Below are positions 9,935-20,930 of a DNA stretch of 30,159 bases, piece by piece. The notes under the pieces were generated by a model. The model did no database searches. It saw nothing but the letters and a program-made list of their open reading frames with translations, and was not told the origin of the DNA. Every line of letters starts with the position of its first letter. The first letter of the stretch is position 1. Source of the stretch: Sperchopsis tessellata (lineage: Eukaryota; Arthropoda; Insecta; Coleoptera; Hydrophilidae); NCBI GenBank assembly GCA_033557685.1, contig JAWQRN010000408.1, positions 1 through 30,159 on the forward strand, given 5' to 3'. A program made the translations under genes and the position numbers.

Positions 9935-11840
9935 GTTCCCTATCCTCAGTGGACGTTGGCGATCAACCTGGCCCATCTATTTCTATCTAACGCTTGATAT
10001 GATCAACTCTACAGTTGTCTTTCCGGTCCATTGCCGTAAATCTTTCAGCCGGGAGATTCGCCGTCTTCGTTATGACCTGTTCCCTTCTATCCTACTCTGC
10101 ATAATTAGTTATAGCAGCTTATACTTCTTGCTGTTACACGTGATGTGGCCAAATATGATAGTATTATTTGCTTTACCGCTGTGAGCAGTTCGCTGCCTTT
10201 TTTCACGCGCAGCAGTATTGCTGGTGCGACAATAGCACCTCATTTCAAAGGCTTCTATCGTTTTCCAGTTACTTACTACAGCCTTCACACTTCCACTCTA
10301 TATAAAAGCATCGAGAAAACGTACCATTTCATAATGCGTGAGAATGGAGGCTTAAACTCATATTGCACAAAACGTTTATCATTCGGTTGAACGCTGATCG
10401 TGCCTTCTCGATTCTTATACTCGCCTCGTGAGTATGGCTCCATTGGTCTTTCAGATTCGCTCTCAAGTATGTAATTGATGGTACTCTCTGTAGATGGGAT
10501 CCATTTACTAAGAATTGGGCATTGGGGTTATGCTGACGATCATGATATTTGTTTTCATCACATTCAGTAGCATATTGAGTTCTTGGAATGCCTCTGCCAC
10601 TGTCGGCAATCAGCACCGAACCATATGCATACCTTAAGCTATTAACGATCTCCCCGTTTATCATTATCCCATCTTACCCTTCTTCGAGTGAATCCTTAAA
10701 CAGTTTTTCTGCATATCGGTTACATACTTGCGTGGATAGTTCGCAGCCCTGTCTGACACCTTGCTGTACTGAGAATTCGTTTGACAGTCTATTTTATACA
10801 CGAATACATGCTGCTTGTTGCCTATACAGATTGTCTATTATACTAGCGGCTCTGTCATCGATTCTTGATTGCTTTATATTTTGTGATAACTTATCATAGT
10901 TAATCCGGTCGAATGCCTTCTCAAAGTCGATGAAATAGGCAAAGACATCACAGTTCACGTCCCTTGCTCTCTGAATTAGGACATTTATGCCAAAGAGTGC
11001 ATCTCTAGTCTCCAATCCTCTCGAAAACCCGAATTGGTTGTCACAAATATCTTCTTCCTGTATTTGGTATACGCGCTCGTAGATAATTTTAAGGAAAACC
11101 TTCATAAAATTTTTTTGGGGATATATCCGATTTCATAGACACGGTTAAATAATTTTGTAATAGCTTTATCATATCGCCGATATCCTCATCTAGGCTTAGT
11201 GGTTTGTTGTTTTTAAGTTTTTAAGATTGGTTATCGTCAGCGTGTCGAGTCTGTATGTATTGTCGTTTTCTTTCTCTTCTTTGATTTTATTTTTGATGTT
11301 GTGGTAAATTTTCTTGTAAAGTGTTGGTACTTTATTCTATGTTTTTCTTCGTTCTTCCATAAGATCCAATATCTCATCAGTAATCCACTTACTTTTATTT
11401 TTTCTTTGGTTTGCGTAGAGATTTTCATCCGCTACTGTTTTTATAATATTGGTGATGAATTCGACTTGTTGTTCTATGCTGCGTCCACTGAGGCGTTTAA
11501 TTTGGTTCACATTTTCTCCGATCTGTTCTTCAACTTGTTGTATCACGTTTGAGTCTTCTGCATGTCATATCTCCTTGATTGCGACCTTTTCTATATCCTC
11601 TTTAGGCGTAGTTTGAGTGTAGATAGCAGCAAGTTATGGTCGGTATATACATCTGCGCCAGAACACGTCTTAATGGATGTGAAGGAATTTCTGTACCCCT
11701 TACTTATCGTAACAAAGTCTATTTGGTTGGTCCTGCGATTTATAACAAAGTACTTATTACCGAAATGCAATCAATGTGGCAGAATGTTTGGCGATAATAT
11801 TAAGATTGATTTGTTCTTATTTTTGTTTAATATTTGTATT
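9935..11840 (-). pseudogene. RTE-like non-LTR retrotransposon (endonuclease-RT), broken
   Basis: The largest relic in the window, read from 11840 down to 9935. It begins inside an APE-type endonuclease: TNQIDFVTISKGYRNSFTSI and GADVYTDHNLLLSTLKLRLK (about 11790-11630), where TDHN stands for the usual SDHN. A linker follows (KSKWITDEILDLMEERRK, near 11345), then RT: QFGFSRGLETRDALF and FIDFEKAFDRINYDKL in a 103-codon segment (11105-10794), with both motif A acidic residues present. The next segment (10664-10329) has INGEIVNSLRYAYGSVLIAD; the catalytic YADD box has become YAYG, so RT activity is lost. A degraded C-terminus follows, ending in ALDRNRWARxIANV near 9960. Frameshifts separate all segments. 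The RTE-like label is tentative. Confidence 0.85.
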
Positions 11841-12900
11841 TTCACTTTGATGTTTTATATTTCTTTCAGGCCCCTGATACTGATACTGATACTGAGTGTT
11901 AAATATTTTTTAGGATAATTAATGGAGTTAGCCGTAACTTAGTGAAACATTTTAAATTAGGATGTAAATAATGAAGTGGCGGTTGTTCTTCATTTTAAAT
12001 TGACATAGTTATGGAACATTTTATTTTTCATACGATGTTGATTAAACCAAACATATTATTTAACTCCTAATTTTTCTTTCACAGATACATTGAGGCATTT
12101 TCCTATTTCTTTTAAAGCATCCGACTTTTTATAGCGATTTTAATATTCTCTATTTCCTGCGTTTAACAATAATGGGTTTTCTCAATACATTTTAATAAAT
12201 TTGAAAGTGTTTCCTTTAGTCCACTGTAATTTTTTTCATGACATGATGCATTTTCAATAACAACACACTCCACACATACCCCTTCAAGCATCGCAAAATA
12301 CTGTTTCTGTTTTGTATTTGTTTTTCAATCAAGTATTGATACTGTTGCCGTGGAAGTCTGCGTACTGAATTAAGTATTGATAGTGTTGGCTAAAATGGGA
12401 ACAAAACCGAAACCTTTGATCGTTATCCACTAGCGACGGGAAAACGAAAAGTTGCCAAAAACAAAACATAAATGTTTCCGTTTTGTTGCTAAATTGTGGG
12501 AAAACAATGAGTTGCTCATTTGTTTTCGTTTCATTAGTTTGGTATGGACCCAGCGTATCCAGTTATCAAACATTTTTACCAATGTTTTAGAAGTTGCTTG
12601 TCTATCAACAATATGTCTACGATCTGATGGTCGTGGTGATTGGTTCTTAATAAATAATGAATTACGACAAGAAATTATATAAACACTTTCAGCAAAAACT
12701 AAACAAAAACATGTTAGATACATGATATTAAGTTTATTTCAAAGAAAAATCAATAATCTGGAACATATAAGAACAAAATTGTCCCGTGTCAATTTTTCAG
12801 TCAGCAAAAGTTTGCATTTCGTAATGGATTTAGCGATTGTAAAAAACTACCAAACACGAATTATTTTATATGAAAATAGTGTTCGTCATAAAAGATCTAT
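11841..12900. other. No supported gene; short direct repeat
   Basis: AT-rich spacer between the LINE 5' side and the hAT relic. AAGTATTGATA(C/G)TGTTG occurs twice about 45 bp apart (near 12331 and 12373). Overlapping 76- and 97-codon frames on opposite strands (12430-12723) show no motif and are probably shadows. Part of 12720-12900 may be the unrecognisable N-terminus of the hAT transposase. Confidence 0.45.
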
Positions 12901-12978
12901 TCAAAATTAGAGTAAAATGTCAAATATTAGTGGTATAGTTCATTATGAAGACGAAGCTTTTGGCTTACATGGAATTTT

Positions 12979-14330
12979 TTGAGAAATCTTAATTTACAGT
13001 TTGTTCCGAATTTAACCCAATTTTCGGGTCAGGCAGTAATTCAGATAATTAGTCAAAAATTAGAAGCTACTGTTTTTGAGGAAGTAAACAGTACCAAGTA
13101 CTTTTCGATCATCGTGAACTCAACACCAGACCAGTTCGTTATATACTACCGGTTGGAAAACCAGTCGAATGTTTTCGCAGAGATTCGTAGAACTCAAAAA
13201 CCATGGTACTGAGATAATTACATCTCAAATTATCAATATGACAGTAGGGTTTGGTCGGAATATATGTGACTGCTCGGTACATAATTTTAGATAGTGCTAT
13301 CAATATAGCTGATATTTACACAGGAACACAAGTAAGGTTAAAATATATAAGTTTATTGGTGCATTTTGTATCCTGTAAAGCAAACTCTGCAAATATCTAC
13401 TGCAGATTTTTTTAGGAGCCGTATTATTTTTTGAATTTGTAATTTACTTGTTTAAACTAGATGGTGCGCTAGAGCAGAAGCTACGAATGCTTTTTGAAAA
13501 CATTTCGCAGAAAAAGTACATTCATTGAGTTATCTGATACAAGTACTCAAAACCTCATAAACTAAAACGAAGTAAGAGAATCAGTTAAAAGATTATAGAA
13601 TATGATACAGCGTTAATGGCTGTTATATGGTTCGTTATTGAACCTATTTTTTGCAACATATGTATCCATAGAGCAAATGAATATTGATATTCCGACGATT
13701 ATTCAGTTGTATGAAACTCTTTCCGACTTTATTTAAAAAATACGTGAACATTTTGAGAAGTTGGAAAATAATGCTAAAATGTAGTCAATTAAAATGTAGC
13801 AAATAGTTCATATAAATTTGAAAAGGGCCAAATTTGGAAACGAAAACATATGTGTGATTAAATAAGTTTACCAGGCGTAGAATCTGCCTGCACGAGAAAC
13901 ATGTAGGTATCTAATATTTTATGTTTGACAGTGGAAATAAATTAACTTCAATCTGCGAATTAGAAAATAAAGGAACTTTTTGGATACTTCACTCAGTTTA
14001 ATAAATTAAGCTTACGACAGCTGAGGAAATATGCACCAATTTTGTTGAATCATATCCAAATTATTTGTAAAATAGATTTTGTGGATGCATTTTTACACTA
14101 TTCATATCTGATTAAAACTGACGATAATGTTCATATTGAGCATATATTGAATGATTACTGTTTGGGTCCTATCCAAATATCAGAATCGCTTTAAGAAACT
14201 AGCATATAAAGAACTCCGGCAACGAACTGTATTTTCAACTTTAGCCCACATAAAATGCATTTGCGTGGGTTGAATTAAAACAGGCAAAAAGCCAAGAAGA
14301 AGATTTTTTGAAATATATATTTGTTATTAT
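12979..14330 (+). pseudogene. hAT transposase, ZMYM1/DUF4371 type, broken
   Basis: An open segment (12979-13212) reads LNLQFVPNLTQFSGQAVIQI, then SQKLEATVFEEVNSTKYFSI, then IVNSTPDQFVIYYRLENQ. This matches the ZMYM1-like hAT block: YLSPxIQNEFI, AKYFSIIVDSTPDISHxDQLxxxxRYV. The first catalytic Asp is Asn here (VNST for VDST). Further right in shifting frames are TRWCARAEATNAF (usual TRWSARAEAT, near 13460-13495) and KELFGYFTQFNKLSLRQLRK followed by a YPNDLE-like region (about 13970-14070). Near 14280-14310 is a lysine-rich tail resembling the family's KARKRxF end. Several stops and frameshifts are present. It is in the same orientation as the 3' terminal repeat at 14411-14461. Confidence 0.8.
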
Positions 14331-14410
14331 TTAATTTCGTGTTATATATTATTGTTAGTTCATATTATAAACTATATTTTGCAGTTAAAATTATTCTCCC
14401 ATTTTTATAA

Positions 14411-14461
14411 TAGCCTAGGGCATTTTGAGACATAAATCCGGCCCGCGAGGATGGAGCCCTG
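14411..14461 (+). repeat. 3' terminal repeat of the hAT element
   Basis: TAGCCTAGGGCATTTTGAG and then CCGGCCCGCGAGG end in GGAGCCCTG. This is the GC-rich end typical of ZMYM1-type hATs, whose termini read CAGGG(C/G) when viewed inward. The mirrored CAGGGCTCC was not found on the left, so the 5' end is missing. Confidence 0.5.
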
Positions 14462-14859
14462 GGGTACGCCTGCCTTGAAGTTTAACGTTGAAGATATAGA
14501 ATAAGGAGCACAAACGGATAGAGTTTTGCTTTTAAGTTAGTAGCAAAGAACTCGTACTGCAGAGGGATCAAACGCAATAAAATGTGGAAATATTAACCAT
14601 TAACCATCCTACTTTGCAAAAATATTCTGATTAGTGGAAGGTATATACTTTTCAGCTATTATTGCTAATAAATTTTGATAAAACGCCTTTCTTCCATACA
14701 AAGCCATATGGGTTTGCAAAACCTAACTGTTTAAATTTTCACTACTTTTAGATTGTTTGAAATTATTGAAAGCATCTGAGAAATTTAGATGTTAGATCAT
14801 TCGGAAATTTAATATCAGGTAACCAAGAAAGTTCTGTTGTTTTTGAGATTGTAATTAGT
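14462..14859. other. No recognised gene
   Basis: No motif found. The expected 3' terminal repeat of the neighbouring mariner relic should lie here but was not identified. Confidence 0.45.
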
Positions 14860-15640
14860 TATATTTTGTTACATATAATAACTTGTTATGTCAAAATATC
14901 CACCTTCAACGTGAGTTACCGTTTCTCAGAGAGAAGTATTGTATAAATTCCATTTTTATAAAATTGAGTATTTATATTTTCAAAAAACACTTTTAAAGCT
15001 ACACCATGCATATGATTATCCAAAGATAAAAATAAGTGATAATCCGATGGGAATATATTTGGGGAATACAATGGGTGGGGAAGGATCTCCCACCCTAAAT
15101 AAATAATTTTTTCTCTGGCCGTTCTTTACCGGTGCTAGATGTTTTTGTTGCAACACATTGTACAGAGAGAGTTTGACCAACTTGTAGATACTCGTGGTAA
15201 ATAATTCCTTTTGAAGTTCACCAAATATAAAGAAGGAGTTTTTGTAGAGTCAATTTTCCTTTAAGACTTTGTGGCATAGGATCACTTAATGATAGCCAGT
15301 GGAGGGCAAATTTATAGTTGGAATACATAATCAATTTTTTTTCTGTGGTCAAAATTTGATCCAAAAAGTTTTCAGATTTTGCTCGTGAAATAAGATATGT
15401 GCGCTGTAATTTATTGTTGGGACTTAGGTCGTAGAGTACAGATTTACTTAAGTTCCACTTCTTTCCTATATTATGTAAATTATTCCGTATTATTTCGTCA
15501 CTTACATTGAAAATTGCTTCAAGCTGTTGGTACGTTAAAGTGGAATTCGTCGATATTTAAATTTGCCTTTCTGTTGAGTTTGTCCCAAGTTTAAATTCGT
15601 AAAGTAAACACGCACGTATTTTAACAGATTTCAAAGGTAT
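14860..15640 (-). pseudogene. mariner transposase, broken
   Basis: Minus-strand reading follows the mariner transposase for most of its length. The HTH region is degraded (QQLEAIFNVSDEIIRNNLHN, about 15540-15480), then IGKKWNLSKSVLYDLSPNN, KLQRTYLISRAKSENFLDQI, LTTEKKLIMYSNYKFALHWL, SLSDPMPQSLKGKLTLQKLL and WTSKGIIYHEYLQVGQTLS. The first catalytic Asp is lost (TTEKKLIMY for TCDEKWILY), and the LLHDNARPH block is deleted or unreadable. The end is recognisable out of frame as SDYHLFLSLDNHMHG and a YKNGIY-like tail (about 15050-14920). Two or more frameshifts and several stops. The terminal inverted repeats were not found. It belongs to a lineage different from the 5.5-kb scrap, judging by the differing middle blocks. 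Confidence 0.85.
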
Positions 15641-16360
15641 TATAAATTAGAGTGAATAGTTCGAGATGAAGTGAAAGACTGAAATAAAGAATGCATTAAT
15701 GACGTGCATAAACAATTATTACTCTAGTATGCGTAAACAAGTCATGGAATTAAGGTATGCGCAATGGTTACCTTATATAATCGAGATATACAGGGTGGTA
15801 ACGTAGTCTTATTGACTAGCGGCAATACACTGCAATATTTGGTACGTGAACTGTACCAGACTCTAAAAATGTTTGCTTGACATCAATACATGTTGAAGAT
15901 GTTGGGAATAACTCTGTTGTTTCATAAGTAACTTGCTTCAATCAAGCGAATCCAACAAACTATTAATGTAAGTTACTGCTTTACATAAACTATTAAAACA
16001 AACTATATTCATATTTACTAAATATAAAATATTATGCAACGTGGTAAATCATCAATGACTATCCAATGTGGTCTGACATTCTCCAGCGGGAAACTTTCAT
16101 TCTTTTATCCTGAATCCTATCCACATCAGCTGAGTGATGTAACTGGTTGAAACTGCTTTGTGGTTCAGGTTAGACTATATTTAGATTTCCACACAACCTT
16201 CATGGGTAGGTAAGTAATATTAATACCGCTGTTCGGCTATGTCTTCATTACAGTCAAGATTTGAGAGTTCTGATATTATTTCGTCTGTTATCTATTTAGT
16301 ACTTATATTATCAATTTTTGATATAATTTCCTTATCCACTTTACACAAATTATACATATA
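15641..16360. other. No recognised gene
   Basis: No coding similarity seen. ATACAGGGTGGTAACG near 15789 has the look of a mariner-family terminus but sits about 150 bp beyond the mariner coding relic and has no partner, so I do not call it. Confidence 0.45.
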
Positions 16361-16539
16361 CAGTCATGTTCATGAAAATAGTATTGATTAAACTTTTTGA
16401 AAAAACAAATGTCTATTATTTAGTATTAAAACCTTGCGTGATATGTTATTCATTCATGTAGTTAATGATATTTTCTATTAAATTTAAGTAAAAAATTAAA
16501 AAAATTCTATAACAAATTATTTAGTAATTGATTAATACT

Positions 16540-17010
16540 TGGTCGTACAGCCTCCTCTTCGTAAAATTGTTTCGCATCTACGTGGCATAGACTACCATAT
16601 TTTGACAGCGCTGAATACTAATTGATTTCCGAGCTGTTTAAATGGTTTGCAATAAATCTTCTCTTTATTTTTGGATTTGCCAATGAAACTGCCTTTTTCA
16701 CATCCAGCCATAAATTCTCTATAGGGTTTAGGTCAGGTGATTTTGGTGGCCAAACCATAACGTTGAATTTATTTTCATAGAACCAATTTTTTACCTTCCG
16801 AGAAATATATTTCGAGTTGCTATCTTGAAAGACCCATTATCTAAAATATGTAGGTATACATCAGCAGTCATAGTTCCCTTAATCTAATAAATGGAACCTG
16901 CGCCATACCAAGAAAAACATCCTCATGCCATGACACTACAAGCACCAAGTTTGATTGTCTTTGTGGTGTATTTTGGATTATATTCTTGCAAAGGAGGCCT
17001 TCTTACATGT
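16540..17010 (-). pseudogene. Tc1-like transposase, C-terminal half
   Basis: Read from 17010 down: RPPLQEYNPKYTTKTIKLGA, CSVMAWGCFSWYGAGSIY, then GTMTADVYLHIL. These match the Tc1 catalytic core (VMVWGCFSxxGxGxI; GTMxAxxYxxIL). After a frame change comes FQDSNSKYISRKVKNWFYEN, the altered form of QQDNDPKHTS, with the catalytic Asp disturbed. Then VMVWPPKSPDLNPIENLWLD, VKKAVSLANP and a final PRRCETILRRGG-like end. The N-terminal HTH half is absent. It occupies the centre and left arm of the palindrome. Confidence 0.85.
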
Positions 17011-17039
17011 ATGTGATTTATACTAGGATTAAACAGGCA

Positions 17040-17285
17040 AACAATTGGTTCGATGAATATAAATGCAGCGTTATGGTTTGGCCTCCACCAGACTTAAACC
17101 TTATAGGGAATTATGGATGGTTGTGAAAAAGGCAGTTTTCTTTTCAAATTAAAAAAGTAGAGAATATTTATGGCAAACCATTGAAACAGCTTGCAAATTA
17201 ATTAGTGTTCAGTGCTGTCAAAATTTAGTAGAGTCTATCCCACGTAGATGCGAAAAAATTTCACGAAGAATTACTAAATAATTTA
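17040..17285 (+). pseudogene. Second, inverted copy of the Tc1 C-terminus
   Basis: Plus-strand reading gives PPPDLNLIGNLWMVVKKAVF (compare SPDLNPIENLWxDVKKAV), then YLWQTIETACKLISVQCCQN, LVESIPRRCEKISRRI. It is the same C-terminal segment as in the left arm but in the opposite orientation and with its own mutations, including a stop and a frameshift. Having both copies inside one pair of TA-flanked termini is what makes the unit palindromic. Confidence 0.8.
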
Positions 17286-17489
17286 TTATAGATTAGGTGC
17301 TATTTTCATAAACACTGTAAATAATCGTTCTTTTTTGCAAATACATTTAAATTTTTTTGAAAACAAATATATTTACTTAAATTTAATAACAAAACATTAA
17401 TTACAGGAATGAATAACATATCACCCAAAATAATAGATTTATTTGTTTTTCAAAATGATTAAACACTGCCATTATAATGAACATGACTG

Positions 17490-17995
17490 TATTTTAACTT
17501 GCCTACATTTTACTACCACTAGTAGCTGTTATAAATACCATATTTCTACCGAAATATATGAAATCGAATTTTCAACGTTCCAATAGGAATATTTCAACGA
17601 AGTATTCTAGCATTTTTATTCCCTCAATTTATTTTTTTAGCACACAAAAGCAAATTTAAACAATTTTACTAGAGACAATTGCTTCTGGAACAAAAACCTG
17701 TTTGTTCACTTACGCTAAACCTTTGTAAACGTGAAATTATGAAAATTGATTTTTCTTTGTTCATGCAGTTTTACGCCTTTGGCAGTGATGCCCTATTAAA
17801 TATGGTGTGTTCAAATATTTGAAGTATTTTGTAATAGGTTGATGAGTTTATAATTGGAACTGTTTTTAAGCGAAATAACTGTGCAATCGCCATTACAGTA
17901 TTTGTATATTGATAAATAATTAGTGTGTTGTAATTGTAATTACTGTTTCATTATAGAAATCTAATAGAATAATTATTATAATCTAATAATACTAT
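17490..17995. other. No recognised gene
   Basis: AT-rich spacer; no coding or repeat similarity recognised. Confidence 0.5.
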
Positions 17996-17999
17996 ATGT

Positions 18000-18700
18000 T
18001 GTCATCGTTATTATTAGCCTTATTCATCCACTGCTGGATTGAGGCTTTTCCACGTTCCTTTCAATGAATACATGTGAGCGCCCTTTCTTTGCACGTGGCT
18101 CCCAAACAATTTTTTGTAATCTGTCACACTTGTCATTGAGTCTTCACCTTCGTCTCCAGTAGAGTTTGGTTTTCACGTCGATCATCGTTGATTTGTTCGC
18201 CTAACAAAATATTCTGCCCATCTCCATTTCTGAATCTTCATCGTTCGAAAAATTAACCTGCTCTAGTGTTACTTCATATTCAGACACTGATCCTAATATC
18301 ACGAGTTCTCAATCCCATTATTTTGAGTTTCTAAATGCTCGAGATCCTTAACGTCCAGCTATCATTAGGTTACGTCAGTTCAGGCAAAACACACTAGACG
18401 AAGACCCTGCGTTTCAAACAAGAAAGTGTCAAGTGTCAAATATTCTGCTTAGAAGTCCAGCTGAGTTCCGTGTAAGCTTCCGTTTTTGCACAACCTCTGA
18501 AACAAAATATCCATACATCGCTATCAGCTGACCTAAACACATGCAAAATGTTATGGTTTCAATTAGTATGTCCTCAAGGCACAACTTTCGTTTAACTAAG
18601 ATTTTTACATATGTATTTTCGGAATTTAGATATATTTTGGTGCCATTCGATGGTTTATGCAAAACTATGACATCAACTGCAAATCTCAAATCTTTGTTAT
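18000..18700 (-). pseudogene. Non-LTR retrotransposon RT C-terminus and 3' end
   Basis: Minus strand, from 18689: MRFAVDVIVLHKP is the YADD region (RFADDIVLL) with the first catalytic Asp changed to Val. Then FCMCLGQLIAMYGYF corresponds to YxYLGQxI. From about 18250 leftward, MKIQKWRWAEYFVRRTN fits KWxWAGHVARR, followed by a degraded GRPxTRWxDD block and ending GTWKSLNPAVDE-stop-G before an AT-rich trinucleotide-like tail near 18005. The order (YADD, LGQ, WAGHVARR, end) is that of RTE-like and related LINEs. It differs from the 9.9-11.8 kb element in its C-terminal motif, so it is a second family. Multiple stops. Confidence 0.75.
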
Positions 18701-19031
18701 TCTTTATTCACTTTTATACCCATGTGTTATCAATTTAGTGTTAGTATATTGTAGAACTGTATTAAATGACACTGGTGTTATGTTATTTCAATTTCTAACA
18801 CATAACAATCAATAATCAAACACTTTCATTTCTTGGTGTAATATAACATTAGTCACAAAAATGAACGTTCAGATTTTAATGGATGTACAGGTTGAATTGA
18901 TAATTATTTCCTGATGTATAGATGATGCGGTAGCGATGACTGAATGTCATTTAGGAGTTTCAACTCATAAGAAAACACAGCTTACAATGATTTTGTTAGT
19001 TCTCATTCTGTTATTCACCACTGGATTCTAA

Positions 19032-19237
19032 TGGCCACGAGTTAGCCGGGGTGTTAAACCTTTGTCCTTCGTTTGTGATGGTTAAGTAGGTTTCTGCGTG
19101 GTTAGTACTTGGATGCATGACCTTACTACACTATATTTTTGGTCCGCGCTATATTAAGCTTGCTCCCGATGAGGGGAAGTTTACTCCAACACCCCATCTT
19201 GTGCCAAAGTACATGGGAGGGGTCCTTTAAAAAAAAA
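19032..19237 (+). mobile_element. SINE with 5S rRNA-like head and target-site duplication
   Basis: The insertion is exactly bounded by ACTGGATTCTAA, which occurs before it (19020-19031) and after it (19237-19248), with the leading A shared with a nine-A tail (19229-19237). The head (19032-19122) contains GATGGTTAAGTAGG and GTGGTTAGTACTTGGATGCA plus TGACC. These resemble the internal promoter half of 5S rRNA (GAAGCTAAGCAGG...TGGTTAGTACTTGGATGGGAGACC) at about the right spacing, suggesting a SINE3-type, pol III-transcribed element. The 3' body has GGGGAAGTTTACTCCAACAC and CATGGGAGGGGTCC and is presumably LINE-derived. The clear duplication implies a younger insertion than most neighbours. The family name is unknown. 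Confidence 0.75.
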
Positions 19238-20800
19238 CTGGATTCTAAGGAATTGGCATTTGAACTTTCTGACGCACTGTCGCAAGCAGCTGAAATCGTA
19301 AATTTAAAAAAACAAGTTCAGTAAATTCCCGTCTTTTTACGATTTTGTGTGAAGAAAAGTGTTGGTGCGTTTAATTTAAATGCGATCGGAAGTTGAAAGG
19401 TTGTAAAGGGAAATCAAGTCAAATTTACGTAATTACTTTGAGAATCCATATTAGGTGGCAAAACTTACTTACCTCAGTGACATACTTAATGAACTGAATC
19501 TTCCCATGCAAAGATGAATGGCTACAATAGCTGCAGAAGCATTTATGAAGTGTTTCCGCCGTATTATCGATTGGAAAAATGATTAGCAGATAATATTTCA
19601 TAACAAAGATATTAATTCTGTTATAAATACATATCTGCAGAAAATTTATAACAAAATTGAAGACCACTTTTCCATATTGGAAGAAATTAGTAACATACAT
19701 TAGTGAATTATTAATTCCTTTATAAATAACTCGAACAATAAACTTATAGCTCAAGAAGAAGATAAACTTGCTGAACTGCCCACTTAGTACCTTGGAAGCA
19801 ACATTTAAGCAAAAACCGCTTCCCGCATTTTGAATAAATATTATGAATAAATATCCTTCGTTAAGTCAGGCAGTTTTAAAGATTTTGCTGCCATTTTAGT
19901 CACTATGTTTAGGGTAGAAGGATTATCTATTATGATAACCTTAAAATCAAAACGATGAAAATCTTGCTCTCGATGCGTGTACACTGCTGGCACTTTTGCA
20001 CTCAATCAAGGATTTTATTTATTAACGAAACATACTGAAGAACAGACATCCCATTATTTTGTTATTAATGTTGTATTCTATAAATATTTAAAAATATTGA
20101 GCAAATTAATATTAAAGATTTTCGAAACTTTACTTATATAGTAAAATATCTTCGGAAGAAAATTTCCTGTGTTATTTAAAAAAATGCATAATTTAAGCGG
20201 AGTCTAATTATGTTAATCTTCTTACTTCCCTTAAATTGAATTAGAGGTCCATGAAGTTCGACGAACTTTGTAGGGGGTTCCTGTTACTAAAAAGGATGAA
20301 AAACAGTACTCTAGAGGACAACGATAATAAATATATATCAAACGGAACGACATTTTAGACCAATATTCTTATCAGTTTTGGTAGCGGAAATTTATTTTAT
20401 TGTAAAGAAGGAGCCGGAATGTGGAAACGAATGTTGTTAACTTTTTCTTTGGAGTTTTATTATATTTTTATCAAGACCCAGTATTGCTCATTTTCAATGT
20501 AAAAATCTTTACATTTTACCCATATTTAGAATATTGTATAAGCCTCTTTAATTAATCACATATATTATATCACATCTATTATTTCATTGACACATATCAA
20601 TCATTCTTTTCTTTTATTAATTAATAGCTGTTTATAATTCGCTGTTCAAGTACAGCACTCATCTTTGTGAACATTCGTTCAATTGTCTTTTTTTTTGTCT
20701 TAGTTTGGGTTATACAACTCCCAGTATAGCAGTATCCACCAGTACAATAAATCCTTCTTACTATACAAGTTCTGTTATTGTGTTGAACGCAAATACTTTC
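19238..20800. other. No supported gene; short coding-like stretch at start
   Basis: Right after the SINE, an in-frame stretch (19238-19321) reads LDSKELAFELSDALSQAAEI then VNLKKQVQ and a stop, amphipathic and free of stops. If the SINE is removed it joins the sequence left of 19020 in frame for only a few codons, so it may be a relic of something, but I do not recognise it. The rest is AT-rich without motifs. AAGTTCGACGAACTT at 20254-20268 is a small palindrome. Confidence 0.4.
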
Positions 20801-20814
20801 TAGTCTAGGTTTTA

Positions 20815-20930
20815 TGTTGTTATGGACAGCTACGGCTCCCCGTATATGAGCGGGGTAGAATACTCGCATCGCTAAGGTCACTGTGCGTCGTAAGAAGCGA
20901 CTAATGTGACCTACACATACACTTGTACAC
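20815..20930 (-). repeat. Possible interspersed repeat fragment
   Basis: On the minus strand, TTAGTCGCTTCTTACGACGC, ACAGTGACC and a hairpin-forming CCCCGCTCATATACGGGG have the look of a short interspersed sequence common in insect DNA that I remember only loosely (GTCGCxTCTTACGAC). Whether it is a repeat cannot be shown from a single copy. A 113-codon frame overlaps it without a known domain. Confidence 0.25.

Larger units (their letters stand above)
16361..17489. mobile_element. Tc1-derived palindromic element with TA flanks
   Basis: It starts with CAGTCATGTTCATGAAAATA and ends with the inverted counterpart ...ATGAACATGACTG, flanked by TA on both sides (16359-16360; 17490-17491). The inverted similarity does not stop at a normal 200-bp terminal repeat. 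It continues through the transposase C-terminus, so the left roughly 440 bp (to about 16800) and the right roughly 450 bp (from about 17035) are both copies of the same 3' end of one Tc1-like element, joined head to head around a single-copy piece of transposase. The arms have diverged by substitutions and indels and the right arm has an extra AT-rich block (about 17290-17400). The whole unit is thus a foldback derivative that uses the same end twice. Confidence 0.85.

Noticed and set aside
15789..15804. ATACAGGGTGGTAACG as the mariner 5' terminal repeat
   Set aside because: No matching inverted end on the far side of the transposase relic, and the distance is unconvincing.
20254..20268. AAGTTCGACGAACTT palindrome as an operator-like site
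   Set aside because: A single 15-bp palindrome in 30 kb with no gene beside it; no basis for a regulatory role.
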